From Thermogemmatispora onikobensis (GTDB lineage Bacteria; Chloroflexota; Ktedonobacteria; Ktedonobacterales; Ktedonobacteraceae): a stretch of DNA of 64,000 nt. A program made the position numbers and the translations under genes. Below the pieces are notes generated by a model. That model made no database searches, had not been told where the DNA came from, and saw only the letters and a program-made list of their open reading frames with translations. Below are positions 35,001-41,610 of the stretch, in pieces. The stretch spans positions 186,001-250,000 of the forward strand of contig NZ_BDGT01000001.1 in the NCBI RefSeq assembly GCF_001748285.1, given 5' to 3'. How positions within the stretch are numbered: the stretch's first letter is position 1; each line of letters begins with the position of its first letter.

Positions 35001-35211
35001 TCGCATTGTGATCCGCAATCAGCCGGAACTGCTGGGCGAGGTGATCAGCAATACCCGCGCGCTGCTCAAGCTGGCACCAAAATATGCACCCGGGTACCGC
35101 GTGCTTGGTGACGCCTACATGCGCCAGGGCGAGTATCTCCAGGCCATGGAGGCTTATAATAAGGCGCTGACTATGACGCGCCGCGCCAGGGGTCAGGGCG
35201 CTTCTTCCTAG
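32062..35211 (+). CDS. Large TPR protein with long disordered Pro/Ser/Glu linker
   Basis: A 1049-residue protein. Residues 1-245 contain TPR repeats (RIEEALEHCQYVLSHFPHSL, 'YLAQNRLAEAQQTFDWVLTNDPENV', 'DLLFQAIQEWEAVLAATPDRL'). Residues 270 to about 950 are Pro/Ser/Ala/Glu-rich and mostly disordered, punctuated by short WL motifs (HPAWLDALD, WPEWLKSL, KPAWLEQLQ, IPWLEQLAG, SWLAELAAG) that look like repeated docking peptides. Residues 960-1040 return to TPR (AYDEAMQEYRIVIRNQPELL). No enzyme domain or signal peptide is seen. ATG at 32062 follows GAGGAG. It is 24 nt after the M16 gene. A scaffold role is inferred; partners may be the Roadblock protein downstream. Confidence 0.88.
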   Translation: MLKTMSTLREYLQYTEDALSAGRIEEALEHCQYVLSHFPHSLEAHRLLGEIYLAQNRLAEAQQTFDWVLTNDPENVLAYCNRALTSERLGDVETALDCYQQAYELSRGNSQIRQEFNKLSARSGQPGFMLSRAGLARLYMRGDLLFQAIQEWEAVLAATPDRLDARTGLLEACWRDGDFERAEQIATSLLEEIPGCLKALLLLAHMTFPHNPARARELLQRAEALDPEMTMARELFSDLLTASSNDPFLTLVRKDAVLMPPPGRPAAPAAESTLSRPSPTLAEAQEAASDESEPIFGWTTPDPYPLALTTTPAPSPTPAPPSSMASQPPEAPVPSSSEAYHSSSPSWSLSGSDFSFGEQGPSWEEQPAWPPAPAAGSEEDLGLPASQSSTHPAWLDALDSTLYRQPSGSLATPASSPEPAASAAEGAAAAATPELESLDLSPHKEEAAALPEIAWSQPPTAKEESPAERQEAEEEIFPFMQEGADPEEGWPEWLKSLGAETMEESAEEPPASSLSSSGSRGAVWGEPEEVQEPKQEREAAWPADQGAQDSPVTPVSAEVDGYARLERGWPGEPAAHPTEDYIASEPAYSAPATWDELTGEEFSAPPGKPAWLEQLQASHSAFEEQEAAVGPLWPPSAPTDSSSTGTPPTPPAASIWGEESPAPSAPAPATPAASPQSSSHPEAGIPWLEQLAGWSTGPEVAAGSSTSNPSSPIHESQITRPEPEPAPAPSAQSQELPASSWLAELAAGAGQRPAEQSRPPAAAEQRLLTTLEDLEQQLYAQGFVPLQPGELAAFAQQGQGTPPSPAVPEQPQPPRTAYAPQQQPAFSPGPTPPSELEETVRAPLGQPPLQPPRYEEPRHAPEPLWPGPGSNPSLAQGPAQGPSLPSYRPDALLEDELETTMKRPVFRLQPAQNRPSAPGGRPSSPAPRPASRETPGPGPSGPSVGTGRSSEGGEANYKEHLIRGYQYQLAGAYDEAMQEYRIVIRNQPELLGEVISNTRALLKLAPKYAPGYRVLGDAYMRQGEYLQAMEAYNKALTMTRRARGQGASS

Positions 35212-35571
35212 CCGTTCGTTGACCAGGAGCAGGAACCGGCTCGCTTGCGCGCCGCCGACAGGAAGCAAGTGGACTGGCACGGCCCAGGTGAATAGAAGAC
35301 GGCTCGCCCGACGATCAGGAAGAGAGGTGGACAGGTGAAGGAAGACGTCAGGAGAGCACACCGGTGCTCGCCTGGTCGGCCTCAGCTGGCCCGGCCTCCC
35401 GGCCACCAGATGTGTCGACCAGGTCAGGTTGGGCCAAGCAGCCTCATACACTCTGATCAATCAGGTCGGGCTGGTCCACAAATCGGGCCGGCTCAGGCTG
35501 GCTGCACTCTGGCGTTGAGGTGAGCGACGCTCAGCTCAGAAGAATCTAGCTACCATCCAAAGGAGTCATCA
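35212..35571. other. Gap between TPR and Roadblock genes
   Basis: 360 nt on the same strand, with GGTCGG/GGTCAGG-rich short repeats around 35370-35510. No gene or promoter could be defined; the Roadblock ribosome site AGGAG is at 35561-35565. Confidence 0.4.
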
Positions 35572-35925
35572 GTGGAGACGATTCTACAGCGGTTGACCGA
35601 GCTTGATGAGGTCACAGGCGTCATCCTGGTGGGTAAGGACGGGCTGATCGTCAGTGGAACATTGCATAGCGAGGATGAGGAAATGATCGGCGCCCTGTCC
35701 GCTACCGCCTTTGGCTCCCTCAGCACCTATACCAAGCAAGTAAACCAGGGCGAGATTCGCCATGCTATAATTGAAACGCAACAGGGGACGATCCAGATGG
35801 CGGAAGTGGGTGACCTGATCCTCGTCGTGACAACTCAGCAGACCCGCTCTCCCAATCTCGGACGTGTGCGCCTGGAGATGAAGAAGGCCTGTCGCCAGAT
35901 TCTCCCTCTGGTGACGAGCCAGTAG
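35572..35925 (+). CDS. Roadblock/LC7-domain protein
   Basis: A 117-residue single-domain Roadblock/LC7 protein. The fold shows as METILQRLTELDEVTGVILV (helix and strand), GKDGLIVSG, then a helix with FGSLSTYTKQV, and strands ETQQGTIQMAEVGDLILVVTTQQ. Bacterial Roadblock proteins bind Ras-like GTPases of the MglA type, as activating factors, or act as scaffolds for signalling. No MglA gene is in this window, although a dynamin-like GTPase and a TPR scaffold are. Start is GTG at 35572, six bases after AGGAG. Regulatory function is inferred from the family. Confidence 0.88.
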   Translation: METILQRLTELDEVTGVILVGKDGLIVSGTLHSEDEEMIGALSATAFGSLSTYTKQVNQGEIRHAIIETQQGTIQMAEVGDLILVVTTQQTRSPNLGRVRLEMKKACRQILPLVTSQ

Positions 35926-35969
35926 GTAGGAGCCTCTCCCTCCTGCGCCTTGATCAAAGCGTTGGTCTG

Positions 35970-35975
35970 TATAAT
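35970..35975 (+). promoter_or_regulatory. -10 element upstream of ndk
   Basis: A perfect TATAAT lies 31 nt before the ndk ATG. The -35 region (GCCTTG at 18 nt spacing) is poor. The leader would be about 25 nt. Confidence 0.45.
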
Positions 35976-36005
35976 TTGGTGGAAAGGAAGTTTTAGCTGC
36001 AAGCG

Positions 36006-36470
36006 ATGGAACGAACATTGATCATTATTAAGCCCGAGGGGGTCCAGCGCGGCCTCATCGGGCAGATTCTTGCCCGCTTCGAGCAGCGGGGTTTGAAGTT
36101 TGTTGGCCTGAAGATGCTGCAGATGTCTGCCGCGCTGGCAGAAGAGCACTACGCCGTCCATAAAGGGAAACCCTTCTATGCCGGCTTGGTGAAGCATATT
36201 ACCTCTGGCCCCGTGGTGGTTGGCGTGGTCGAGGGCCGCGGCGCGATCAAAATGGTGCGGACGATGATGGGGGCAACGAATGCGGCGGAGGCCACTCCTG
36301 GTACGATCCGTGGCGATTTCGCTCTGGAGATTGGCTACAATATCATTCACGGCTCCGATGGGCCCGAGACGGCAGCTCGGGAGATCAGCCTCTTCTTCAA
36401 GCCAGAGGAGCTGCTCGATTACCGGCTGGCCAGCGAGTCCTGGCTCTATGAGGAGGAAGCGAACCAGTAA
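36006..36470 (+). CDS. ndk: Nucleoside diphosphate kinase
   Basis: A 154-residue enzyme that transfers the gamma phosphate from ATP to other nucleoside diphosphates through a phosphohistidine. The catalytic His115 lies in YNIIHGSDGPETA. Family motifs include RTLIIIKPEGVQRGLIGQIL and ATNAAEATPGTIRGDF. Length and sequence are typical of bacterial Ndk. ATG at 36006 follows a consensus -10 at 35970-35975, so it is probably transcribed on its own as well as from upstream. It could supply GTP to neighbouring GTPase systems, but Ndk is a housekeeping gene and that is speculation. Confidence 0.97.
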   Translation: MERTLIIIKPEGVQRGLIGQILARFEQRGLKFVGLKMLQMSAALAEEHYAVHKGKPFYAGLVKHITSGPVVVGVVEGRGAIKMVRTMMGATNAAEATPGTIRGDFALEIGYNIIHGSDGPETAAREISLFFKPEELLDYRLASESWLYEEEANQ

Positions 36471-36993
36471 GCAAGCTCTCGCGACTGGCTGGTAGCGCCT
36501 ACCCTCTCTCTCGTTGGGCCTGCTGGCCGCTAAGCCGGCTGGCAAGGTCCAGGTCCACGGCCCGGCCCTCTGCCCGCTTGCTGGAGGTGCTGCGCCGCCA
36601 CCCTCCTTCCCCACCTGGCTCTCGTGCATGCCTCGCGCTTTCTCTCTACCTGCCCTGTTCTCTATGGCCGGGCGGCTGCTCGCTCAGCACCGCCCGCCGG
36701 CTGGGCCGCTCGCCAGGGTAGAAACCGCCGCCACCCTCCTTCGCACGCTAAGCCCTGGCCCTGTTGTCCTGCATAGCTGGCAGGTCTTCCGGTCAGTCAC
36801 ACAGACACCCAACCCCCGCTTATACGGCTCATACAGCACACCAGAGGGGAAGGAATAGCAAGCAGGCAGGTAGAGAGGAAGACAAGACAGGACAAGAGGC
36901 GGAGGCGGGCCGCTTCACTCGGCCTGGAGCCGGCACGGGCCACCCGCTGAGGGAGCAAGGTGCCAGGATAGTTATCAGCTCGCGACTGGCTGA
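36471..36993. other. Gap after ndk
   Basis: 523 nt with only short frames on both strands that have skewed Pro/Arg/Ala composition and no family resemblance. A small stem, GGTAG-CGC-CTACC near 36490-36502, follows ndk. No other signal. Confidence 0.45.
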
Positions 36994-37272
36994 TCAGTCG
37001 GGGTTGCTCCTCTGGCCCCCTTTTCCTTTGACTGCTTCTTTCTTCTCTGCCTTCTCCGCAAGGCGCCAACAGCATGTTTTGCTACGCAAGCAGCGATTCT
37101 GCTCTTCAAGCGTGAGCGGGGGCGTGCCTTTCATGCAGAATACCTGATACAGCGGCTCCCCCGCTTCTATATCGCTGTCAGAAAACCAGCGCTCGCGATA
37201 GAATGGGCAGCCATTGCGGTGCTTTCGCCAGTTTGGACTGTTCGCCGGGTTACTTTCAAGTGTACCTGCCAA
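36994..37272 (-). CDS. Small cysteine-rich protein (possible zinc binder)
   Basis: A 92-residue protein of unknown function. The core runs NGCPFYRERWFSDSD, then YQVFCMKGTPPL, then EEQNRCLRSKTCCWRLAEK: five cysteines spaced in two clusters, with the Pro-Pro-Leu-x-x-x-x-Gln-x-x-Cys-Leu pattern that I associate with small Cys-rich proteins in Chloroflexota. The basic C-terminal tail is Lys/Glu/Gly-rich. A TTG start at 37272 has GGAAGG seven bases upstream; other TTGs at 37296 and 37293 lie ahead of that site. Composition is unlike the surrounding spurious frames. Confidence is moderate because no homologue can be checked. Confidence 0.5.
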   Translation of the reverse strand: MAGTLESNPANSPNWRKHRNGCPFYRERWFSDSDIEAGEPLYQVFCMKGTPPLTLEEQNRCLRSKTCCWRLAEKAEKKEAVKGKGGQRSNPD

Positions 37273-37805
37273 GAATCCCTTCCTTCCTCTCAACAAACGC
37301 GCTTTCGCTTCTTCTACTCGCTCACTGTACTGGCAAGATGCGCGACAAGCGTTCTGCTCACTGAGGCCGACGAGAAGCTGGTACCTTCTCCCTGCTCATC
37401 TGCTTCTGAGTTGCCTCTCAAGGCCCGGTACGGATGAGGTGGCTGCTCCCTGCCGACAAGCTTTTCCCTCGCCGGTCTAGTGGTCTCATCCTACTGCGCA
37501 AAGGGTTGCTATGTCAAGGTGATGATGCTCCAAAGATCCATCAAAGATAATGAGAATCGCTTTTGTCTGAATAGTCATAAAGAGAGGCGATCGTTCTTTT
37601 CCACCTGTCTTTTGAGGGCCGGAGCGAGCCGCGCTTGCAGAACAGGGCAGGCATCCGCTATACTGGCGCGAGAGGCCGGGAGGTTTGTTCGCCGGCGAGC
37701 GTCAGGCATCCGCCCAGCTCCTGGAGGGGTGGGCGGGTCCTTACCCTCTCAGCTTCCCGACAAGATTGGCGATGTCACACCGACCTGGTTTGGTTGGAGG
37801 ATCTG
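37273..37805. other. Divergent gap, partly AT-rich
   Basis: 533 nt between the Cys-rich gene and the CPBP gene. A more AT-rich patch at 37500-37600 contrasts with the surrounding GC and may hold promoters. GGAGG at 37796-37800 is the CPBP ribosome site. Nothing else recognised. Confidence 0.4.
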
Positions 37806-38717
37806 GTGAGTTTATTGTCACATCCCGACAGGGGCCCGCAGTCAGATCGCCCATCCCAGAGAAGAGAGGAAGCGCCCGTTCCCTGGTCATTTCGTGAGAC
37901 CTGGCTGGCGATCTTTATTCCTCTAGTGCCCTGGCTGCTGCTCTCGCTGCTGCTCTCGCTCGGCGCCCAGCTCCAGGGAAATCGCCTGCCTGGGCCAAAG
38001 GCGCCGCTCTCGCTCCAGCAAGATCTGGAGGGGGCGCTGGCGGCGGCGCTCTCGACGCTGGTCGTGGAAGGAGCTTTCTTGCTCGTGGCGCTCTTCTTTG
38101 CTCGCCGCGCTTTGCGCCGCCAGAGTGCGCCTAGGGCTGCTGAGCCAGCACAGACCGGCGCTGGTGACGAGATCAGGTCGTCCTCTACGCTGGCAGCGGC
38201 CAAAGAAGAGCGCGTTTCTCTAGGGAGTGTGTTGCAAGCTCTTGGCCTGCGCCGCTTCCGACCGCACTTTCTCTGGCTGGTAGTAGCCTTCCTGGCGCTG
38301 CTCTATGTGGTCAACAGCCTCTACTCGGCACTGCTGGAGGGCCTCCACCTGCCGCTACAGACCAATGATCAGGTCATCCTGGAAAGCAGTCGCCTGGAGC
38401 CGCTTACAACCGTGACTCTGCTGGTGCTGGCAGTGATCGTAGCTCCACTCTGTGAGGAGATCTTCTTTCGCGGCTTTGTCTTTCCCGGCTTACGTCGCGG
38501 CCTGGCTACAGGCTGGGCCGTGCTGGCGAGCGCCCTGGTCTTCGGTCTGGCTCATGCCGACCTCGGCTCGTTGCCGGTGCTGATTGTCATTGGCCTGCTC
38601 CTGGCCTTGCTACGCTGGTGGAGCGGCTCCGTTTATCCCGGTTTGCTGCTGCACATGCTCAATAACGGGATCAGCGCTACGGTGATTCTGCTCTATATGC
38701 TGGGCCGGCTGCACTAA
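37806..38717 (+). CDS. CPBP-family intramembrane metalloprotease (CAAX protease/Rce1-like)
   Basis: A 303-residue membrane protease. The signature motifs are EEIFFRGFVFPGL (Glu-Glu pair and Arg), FGLAHADLG (first metal His), and the terminal LHMLNNGISA (second His and Asn). About six to eight membrane segments are visible, with a Pro/Ser/Ala-rich cytosolic loop near residues 100-135. CPBP proteases cleave prenylated or signal-like peptides and often give bacteriocin self-immunity. GTG at 37806 is chosen because GGAGG ends five bases before it; the frame opens upstream at 37635. No bacteriocin genes are nearby. Confidence 0.9.
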   Translation: MSLLSHPDRGPQSDRPSQRREEAPVPWSFRETWLAIFIPLVPWLLLSLLLSLGAQLQGNRLPGPKAPLSLQQDLEGALAAALSTLVVEGAFLLVALFFARRALRRQSAPRAAEPAQTGAGDEIRSSSTLAAAKEERVSLGSVLQALGLRRFRPHFLWLVVAFLALLYVVNSLYSALLEGLHLPLQTNDQVILESSRLEPLTTVTLLVLAVIVAPLCEEIFFRGFVFPGLRRGLATGWAVLASALVFGLAHADLGSLPVLIVIGLLLALLRWWSGSVYPGLLLHMLNNGISATVILLYMLGRLH

Positions 38718-38731
38718 CTTTCCAGTCTGCG

Positions 38732-38848
38732 AGCGGCAGGCGCGCCAGCGGTCTGGCTGGCTGGCTGGCTGGCAGTGGAGCGCCGGGGAGCGTTTTCCCC
38801 CAGAGGGGAAGACGGGACCTGCAGACCGCAAGCGGGGCGCCTGCCGCT
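38732..38848. terminator. Long stem-loop between convergent genes with a CTGG microsatellite
   Basis: AGCGGCAGGCGC (38732-38743) pairs exactly with GCGCCTGCCGCT (38837-38848). The loop carries five CTGG units in tandem (38753-38772) and a smaller CCCC...GGGG stem. It separates the CPBP gene from the convergent ligase gene. No U-tract is present. Confidence 0.5.
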
Positions 38849-38870
38849 CCGCTGACCTGGCTTGGGCTTG

Positions 38871-40226
38871 CTAGGCGCCAGCGCGCAGCTTGCGCCGGTC
38901 CTCTACCCGTGCGCTGGCCGTCTTCGATTCGCCGCCGGTAGCGCGCGGCAGGCTATCGGGCGGCACCAACTCTACCTTGGGCGTATTGCCCGTGATCGAT
39001 TTGACCGCCTCCGCCATCGCGCGGGCCAGCTCCTGGCAGCGCTCGCTCTGCTCTAGCAGTGGCCGCTCCTTGACCTCGACCTTGAGCAAGAAGGTGTCCA
39101 GCCCATCGTGGCGATCGACAATGATGCGGAAGTTCGTGCCAGTCTCGGGAAAGCGCAGCAGGGCCGCCTCTACCTGGCTGGGGAAGACCAGCAGACCGCG
39201 GATGGAGACCGCGTCATCGGTTCGCCCTTTGATGGCTCCGATTTTCGGATGGGTGCGCCCGCAGGAGCAGCGCTCTTCCCACCAGAGACGCGAGAGATCG
39301 CGGCTGCGGTAGCGAATCATGGCTGTTCCATCGCCCGTGAGCCAGGTCCAGACGAGCTCTCCCTCCTGGCCTTCTTCAACCCATTCGCCGGTTTCGGGAT
39401 CGATGCATTCGACCAGGAAGGCATCGGCCCAGGCATGCATGCCGTTGCGTTCCTCACATTCGCAGGTCATGCCTGGCCCGAGAAACTCGGTCATGCCAAA
39501 TTCGTCATAGGCCGTAATGTGAAAGTATTCTTCCAGCTTCAGGCGGGTCTCCCAGGGCCAGGGTTCGGCGCCGAAGAGGCCGATGCGCAGTCTGGTACGA
39601 GAGAAGTCGATGCCCAGCTCGCGCGCCTTGCGCCCCAGATACAGACCAACAGAGGGCGTCATGCACATGGCCGTGACGCCGAAATCTGTGATGAATTCAA
39701 AGATACGTTCGTACTGGCGCGCATCCGAACCCATCGGGATGACCATGACGCCCATTTCCAGGGCCCCATAGTGGAAGCCAAAGCCTCCCGTTGGAAGCCC
39801 ATAGCCATAGCAGTTCAAGAGGATATCGCCGGGTCGCAAACCGACCATCCACAGCTCGCGGGCGTTCAGCTCGGCCCAGCTCTGCAGATCGCGCCGGGTG
39901 GCAAAGACAGGTACGCTCTTGCCAGTGGTGCCACTGGTGGCGTGCACCTCTAAGGCCCCTTGCTCGCCTCCGGGCGGTACCATCGCCATACCATAGGGGT
40001 ACGCCGTGCGCACGCTCTTTTTCTCAAGAAAAGGTAGCTTCTGAATATCTTCCAGGCTTTTAATATCTTCTGGCTTGACGCCAGCTTCATCATAGAGTTG
40101 ACGATAGAATGGATTCTGTCTATAGGCCCGAGCGACAAGCGCCTGCAGACGTTCCAGTTGGAGCGCGCGCAGGCGTTCGCGGGGCAGGGTTTCGATCTCT
40201 TCGTTGAAATATTTCCGATCGCTCAT
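38871..40226 (-). CDS. Phenylacetate-CoA ligase-like AMP-forming enzyme
   Basis: A 451-residue ANL-superfamily ligase of the PaaK branch, activating a carboxylic acid (phenylacetate or another aryl or acyl acid) to its CoA thioester through an adenylate. The opening NPFYRQLYDEAGVKPEDI is typical; the phosphate loop is ATSGTTGKSVPVFATR, the core motif is YDEFGMTEFLG, and the hinge region YRSRDLSRLWW precedes a small C-terminal domain with 'GRTDDAVSIRGLLVFPSQVE'. Four Cys (TCECEERNG, CSCGRTH) may hold zinc as in some PaaK proteins. ATG at 40226 follows GGAGGT by seven bases. No phenylacetate ring-epoxidase genes are nearby, so the substrate is open. Confidence 0.92.
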   Translation of the reverse strand: MSDRKYFNEEIETLPRERLRALQLERLQALVARAYRQNPFYRQLYDEAGVKPEDIKSLEDIQKLPFLEKKSVRTAYPYGMAMVPPGGEQGALEVHATSGTTGKSVPVFATRRDLQSWAELNARELWMVGLRPGDILLNCYGYGLPTGGFGFHYGALEMGVMVIPMGSDARQYERIFEFITDFGVTAMCMTPSVGLYLGRKARELGIDFSRTRLRIGLFGAEPWPWETRLKLEEYFHITAYDEFGMTEFLGPGMTCECEERNGMHAWADAFLVECIDPETGEWVEEGQEGELVWTWLTGDGTAMIRYRSRDLSRLWWEERCSCGRTHPKIGAIKGRTDDAVSIRGLLVFPSQVEAALLRFPETGTNFRIIVDRHDGLDTFLLKVEVKERPLLEQSERCQELARAMAEAVKSITGNTPKVELVPPDSLPRATGGESKTASARVEDRRKLRAGA

Positions 40227-40293
40227 GGGCAGCACCTCCGCCACTATTCTACCATTGCTCTCTGCAGGCGTCTATGCGAGCGAGAGGGCTGGC

Positions 40294-40318
40294 CTACCTG
40301 GCTTGCTTGGCCAGGTAG
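40294..40318. repeat. Perfect 9-bp hairpin upstream of the ligase gene
   Basis: CTACCTGGC (40294-40302) and GCCAGGTAG (40310-40318) flank a 7-nt loop in the 229-nt gap between divergent genes. It could be a regulatory palindrome; no regulator can be assigned. Confidence 0.4.
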
Positions 40319-40455
40319 CTGATATGGTATCATGTCTGGCGGAACGCTAACGCTACCGGGGAAGAGGTCAAGCCAAGCAAGCAGAACCACGTTTGGTGCA
40401 CGCTTCCCCCTTTTTATTCCACCTGTTTTTGCGAGGAAGGAGTAGGGGTCTTTCT

Positions 40456-41127
40456 ATGGCTGAACAGGGCCTTCTGGCCGTGATCTGGGACCTGGATGGG
40501 GTGATTATCGATAGCGCGCAGGCTCATTTCCGGGCCTGGCAGCGCCTGGCTCAAGAGGAGGGGTGGACGCTGAGCGAGGAGGATTTCCGCGCGACCTTTG
40601 GGATGCGCAACGATCGCATTCTCCCGCTGCTCTGGGGAGAGATGCCTCCCGAGCGAATTCGCGCGCTCTCGGAGCGCAAGGAAGCTTATTTTCGGGAGCT
40701 GGTGCGCCAGAACCCTCAGAGTTTGGCGCTGCCGGGAGCGTTAGAGCTGCTCCAGGCCGTGCATGAGGCCGGCATCGCGCAGGCGCTGGCCTCGTCCACG
40801 CCACCTGAGAATATCGCGCTGATCAGCGAGCTGTTGGGGCTGCAGCGCTATCTGCAGGTCCTGATTTCGGGAGAAATGGTGGAGCGCGGCAAGCCAGCCC
40901 CAGATATCTTTTTGAAGGCCGCCGAGGCATTACAGGTGCCCCCCTCCGCTTGTGTGGTCATTGAAGATGCGGTAGCCGGTATTGAAGCGGCCCATGCCGC
41001 GGGCATGCGCTGCCTGGCGGTCGCGACCACGCGCGAGCCGGAGGCTTTGGACGAGGCCGACCTGGTAGTGCGCTCGCTCTCCGAGGTGAACGTAGAGCGC
41101 CTGCGCGCTTTGATTCCTGCCTCTTGA
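40456..41127 (+). CDS. HAD-family phosphatase (beta-phosphoglucomutase-like)
   Basis: A 223-residue haloacid-dehalogenase hydrolase. Motif I is WDLDGVIIDS with nucleophile Asp12 and acid/base Asp14; motif II is SSTPPEN; the lysine of motif III is in GKPAPDIFLKAAE; and motif IV is VIEDAVAGIEAAHAAGM. The cap domain (residues 18-85) is helical as in beta-phosphoglucomutase and small phosphatases of sugar phosphates. ATG at 40456 is favoured over the open frame from 40393; AGGAGTAGGGG lies before it. Likely substrate is a sugar or nucleotide monophosphate. It is followed by tRNA-Sec. Confidence 0.92.
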   Translation: MAEQGLLAVIWDLDGVIIDSAQAHFRAWQRLAQEEGWTLSEEDFRATFGMRNDRILPLLWGEMPPERIRALSERKEAYFRELVRQNPQSLALPGALELLQAVHEAGIAQALASSTPPENIALISELLGLQRYLQVLISGEMVERGKPAPDIFLKAAEALQVPPSACVVIEDAVAGIEAAHAAGMRCLAVATTREPEALDEADLVVRSLSEVNVERLRALIPAS

Positions 41128-41198
41128 GAGTCCAGCCCCTTGGAGGCGCTGGACCCGCTCGCCCGATCCGCTGGCGGGCCTTCAAGCCCAAGACGGGC

Positions 41199-41227
41199 TT
41201 GCGGCTCATGGCGCAATCGGCTATACT
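41199..41227 (+). promoter_or_regulatory. Sigma-70 promoter for tRNA-Sec
   Basis: TTGCGG (41199-41204), 17 nt, TATACT (41222-41227). Predicted start near 41234 leaves about 63 nt before the tRNA. The -35 overlaps the end of a small hairpin (AAGCCC-AAGAC-GGGCTT, 41184-41200) that may terminate the HAD transcript. Confidence 0.65.
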
Positions 41228-41296
41228 CTCACTCAGGTGGGGCGAGGTTTCTTCCTCGTCTCTCCTGGCTTTCTTCAGTCAGCGCCTGACGACTAC

Positions 41297-41402
41297 GGAG
41301 GTGTAGGGGTCCCGGTGGGCCTCGCCGTCTTCAAAACGGTTGGGGGGTCGCTGCGCGCGGTCCCTGGTGGGTTCGACTCCCATACACCTCTGCCTCCCTG
41401 TT
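41297..41402 (+). tRNA. selC: tRNA-Sec (anticodon TCA)
   Basis: A selenocysteine tRNA. The parts fold as in bacterial tRNA-Sec: 8-bp acceptor GGAGGTGT/ACACCTCT (G1-U closing), 6-bp D stem GGGGTC/GGCCTC with loop CCGGTG, anticodon arm GCCGT-CTTCAAA-ACGGT with anticodon TCA, a long GC-rich variable arm, and a 5-bp T stem GTGGG/CCCAT around loop TTCGACT, so the 8/5 geometry is met. The discriminator is G at 41402, and CCA is not encoded. It implies UGA read as selenocysteine. No selA, selB or selD gene is in the window. A consensus-like promoter sits upstream. Confidence 0.93.
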
Positions 41403-41610
41403 CCCCTCGCTCTGCAGCCTCATGTCGCTCTGCGTCTGCCCTGCCCTGATGGAAGTGCCCTTCGACTGAACGCTCTACTGATCTGGTCTGCTCTGCTCCT
41501 TCCCCTTCCTGGCTATCTTTACCATCTTCTGATGCCATCCTCCCTACAAGTCGTTCTGAATCCTGTGGAGGAACATTTACCCCTTTCCAAGCGTCTCTCT
41601 ATCTACGGAA

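Noticed and set aside
36514-36858. Possible 114-residue protein after ndk
   Set aside because: Composition is Pro/Ala/Arg-rich, no ribosome site, no family features.
37635-37805. N-terminal extension of the CPBP protease
   Set aside because: The extension has no membrane segment and an excellent ribosome site (GGAGG) precedes GTG at 37806.
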